Below, in pieces: positions 13,396-13,979 of a stretch of 13,979 nt of DNA. Source of the stretch: Alphaproteobacteria bacterium (GTDB lineage Bacteria > Pseudomonadota > Alphaproteobacteria > Caulobacterales > Caulobacteraceae); NCBI GenBank assembly GCA_018895795.1, contig JAHINZ010000240.1, positions 1 through 13,979 of the forward strand. The letters run 5' to 3'. Numbering within the stretch: position 1 is the stretch's first letter; the number at the start of each line of letters is the position of its first letter. Position numbers and translations under genes: made by a program. Under the pieces are notes generated by a model that was not told the origin of the DNA, made no database searches, and saw only the letters and a program-made list of their open reading frames with translations.

Positions 13396-13418
13396 GGCCT
13401 GCGAAGGCCTAGCTTTTT
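13396..13418 (+). terminator. Terminator-like hairpin GGCCT-GCGA-AGGCC with T-run
   Basis: GGCCT (13396-13400) pairs with AGGCC (13405-13409) around a GCGA tetraloop, then TAGC and TTTTT (13414-13418). It could end a transcript from the junction side. It is mutually exclusive with TGCGAAGGC (13400-13408) pairing GCCTTCGCA (13424-13432), which would open it. Confidence 0.45.
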
Positions 13419-13511
13419 GCTATGCCTTCGCATAGCTAATCGGTAGCAGCTATACGGTTGCCAACCAGCTTCACAGCGAAAGCTCTGGGCAGGACTCCAA
13501 AGAAGGGAGTC
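13419..13511 (+). promoter_or_regulatory. Structured leader of the 34-residue peptide gene
   Basis: A series of short stems: GCTATGC (13419-13425)/GCATAGC (13430-13436) with loop CTTC; ATAGCT (13432-13437)/AGCTAT (13448-13453), competing with it; GGTT/AACC (13456-13466); AGCTT/AAGCT (13467-13484). Last, GACTCC (13493-13498)/GGAGTC (13506-13511) covers part of the Shine-Dalgarno AAGGGAG (13503-13509). Such packing is unusual and suggests translational control by RNA structure. Confidence 0.5.
13427..13456 (+). promoter_or_regulatory. Possible promoter before the peptide gene
   Basis: TTCGCA (13427-13432) and TATACG (13451-13456) are spaced by 18 nt, each matching 4 of 6 housekeeping consensus bases. 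Transcription would start near 13463, leaving a leader of about 53 nt with the last two stems. Weak evidence. Confidence 0.22.
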
Positions 13512-13515
13512 TCAT

Positions 13516-13620
13516 ATGGTTGAGATTTCATCAGTCATTTTTATGACTGCCAAAGTCATTCTTGTGACTGTTCAAATCGTAAATGGTTTAGTAGTTCTTG
13601 CTAAAGCAAGAAAACACTAG
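13516..13620 (+). CDS. 34-residue hydrophobic peptide, TisB-like candidate type I toxin
   Basis: ATG 13516 has the near-perfect Shine-Dalgarno AAGGGAG (13503-13509) at 6-nt spacing. The frame ends TAG 13618-13620, 9 nt before a strong terminator. The peptide is MVEISS, then heptads VIFMTAK, VILVTVQ, IVNGLVV, then LAKARKH: one hydrophobic helix with K13, Q20 and N23 on a stripe and a basic C-terminus. E. coli TisB, from memory, has K12, Q19 and D22 at the same spacing in a 29-residue amphipathic helix that depolarises the membrane. The resemblance is of pattern, not proven homology. The Shine-Dalgarno lies in a hairpin, as toxin mRNAs of this class often do. No antitoxin RNA was identified. 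Base composition is far more AT-rich than the chromosome to the left. It could also be a harmless small membrane protein. Confidence 0.6.
   Translation: MVEISSVIFMTAKVILVTVQIVNGLVVLAKARKH
13533..13574 (+). repeat. 21-bp tandem repeat with internal dyads, inside the peptide gene
   Basis: AGTCATTTTTATGACTG (13533-13549) and AGTCATTCTTGTGACTG (13554-13570) recur at exactly 21 nt with two differences in 17. The first is a perfect AGTCAT/ATGACT dyad; the second has one mismatch. Seven-codon spacing keeps the frame and gives the repeated heptads VIFMTAK and VILVTVQ. Confidence 0.75.
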
Positions 13621-13628
13621 GTCTCGGG

Positions 13629-13656
13629 AGGGCGGCCCCTAGTGGGCCGCCCTTTT
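13629..13656 (+). terminator. Strong intrinsic terminator after the peptide gene
   Basis: AGGGCGGCCC (13629-13638) pairs with GGGCCGCCCT (13644-13653), 10 bp around CTAGT, and TTTT follows from 13653. It starts 9 nt after the stop codon, so the peptide is encoded on a short monocistronic transcript. It also separates that gene from the convergent gene ending at 13672. Confidence 0.88.
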
Positions 13657-13671
13657 AGAGCAGACACCTAC

Positions 13672-13979
13672 CTATTTCCATTCTTTAATAACAGAGCCGT
13701 CACCGCTTATGAAGGCGATGCGGGTGATTTTGGCACCCACATAGCAATCGTAGTTGTGAATGGCGACGGGACTACTGAAAGTGGCGTCCTTCGTGAATGC
13801 CTCGCAACGGGCGACTTTACCGCTGGGAAGAGCCGCAATTTCACCCTCGATTATAGCCTTGGAGCCGACGAAGATGGCTTTGGCCTCAGGGCCGTCTAAG
13901 GTCTTTTCCCACGTGTATTGGGCGTCTTTTACTTGGCCGGAATCACCGCGCGGCATCTGAACCGCAGCGACGTAGAACG
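13672..13979 (-). CDS. Unrecognised, possibly exported protein, 5' end beyond window
   Basis: The frame is open from the right window edge to TAG 13672-13674. The first visible ATG (13956) is probably internal, because upstream codons in the same frame continue as FYVAAVQ. The visible part has DAQYTWEKTLDGPEAKAIFV, two cysteines (VARCEAF and NYDCYVG) and a strand-rich end, RIAFISGDGSVIKEWK. Two cysteines and a likely N-terminal extension suggest a small periplasmic or secreted domain, but no signal peptide is visible here. I do not recognise the family. Codon use is more AT-rich than in the genes left of 13160, fitting an acquired segment. It converges on the peptide gene with a terminator between. 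Confidence 0.6.
   Translation of the reverse strand, partial: FYVAAVQMPRGDSGQVKDAQYTWEKTLDGPEAKAIFVGSKAIIEGEIAALPSGKVARCEAFTKDATFSSPVAIHNYDCYVGAKITRIAFISGDGSVIKEWK

Noticed and set aside
13300..13520. LexA/SOS operator for the TisB-like peptide
   Set aside because: Only an isolated GTTC (13392) is present; no GTTC-N7-GTTC and no E. coli-type CTG-N10-CAG site with the expected AT core.
1..13979. CRISPR array or phage defence operon
   Set aside because: No regularly spaced direct repeats and no cas, restriction or known defence proteins; the only tandem repeat is the two-unit 21-bp one in the peptide gene.

Overview
The window is high-GC alphaproteobacterial DNA, most likely from Caulobacter or a close Caulobacteraceae relative. 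The reasons are a DivJ-like polar sensor kinase, a large TonB-dependent receptor, DUF1491 and DUF6456 proteins, and copies of a GTCATCCCGGC palindromic repeat. From 1 to about 13160 it looks like ordinary chromosomal core. From about 13165 to the end the base composition drops and gene structure breaks, which looks like the edge of an integrated or rearranged segment.

Layout. 1-1579 (-): almost complete prfC (release factor 3). 1669-4068 (-): TonB-dependent outer-membrane receptor. 4318-4449 (+): 43-residue membrane protein with a perfect ribosome binding site. 4461-4841 (-): unrecognised protein. 4956-5285 (-): DUF1491 protein, divergent from 5401-6327 (+), an exported protein of unknown function. 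6328-6800: gene-free, with a roughly 200-bp foldback repeat. 6801-8651 (-): DivJ-like membrane histidine kinase, divergent from 8760-9545 (+), a short soluble histidine kinase, followed by sufE (9585-10010). 10035-10196 (-): 53-residue two-helix membrane protein. 10262-11242 (+): trhO. About 11308-11616 (+): small single-span membrane protein with no ordinary start codon. 11678-12130 (+): DUF2383 four-helix protein. Two hairpin terminators follow. 12223-12966 (-): DUF6456 protein, overlapping the 3' half of a DnaA-domain-IV-like gene (12963-13166) that has lost its 5' half.

How the genes relate. The two divergent kinases share a promoter region and the same HisKA signature, so they may feed related (DivK/PleD-type) signalling. 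The 11308 and 11678 genes carry the same AAGGAG ribosome binding site and probably form an envelope or stress operon. The truncated HTH gene and the DUF6456 gene overlap by ATGA and were one operon before the break.

The most interesting object is at 13396-13656. It holds a 34-codon hydrophobic peptide with a strong Shine-Dalgarno inside a hairpin, a leader with several mutually exclusive stems, and a strong terminator right after the stop codon. The peptide has a heptad pattern resembling the E. coli type I toxin TisB. It looks like an undescribed type I toxin-like module at the edge of an acquired segment. No antitoxin RNA is evident from reading alone.
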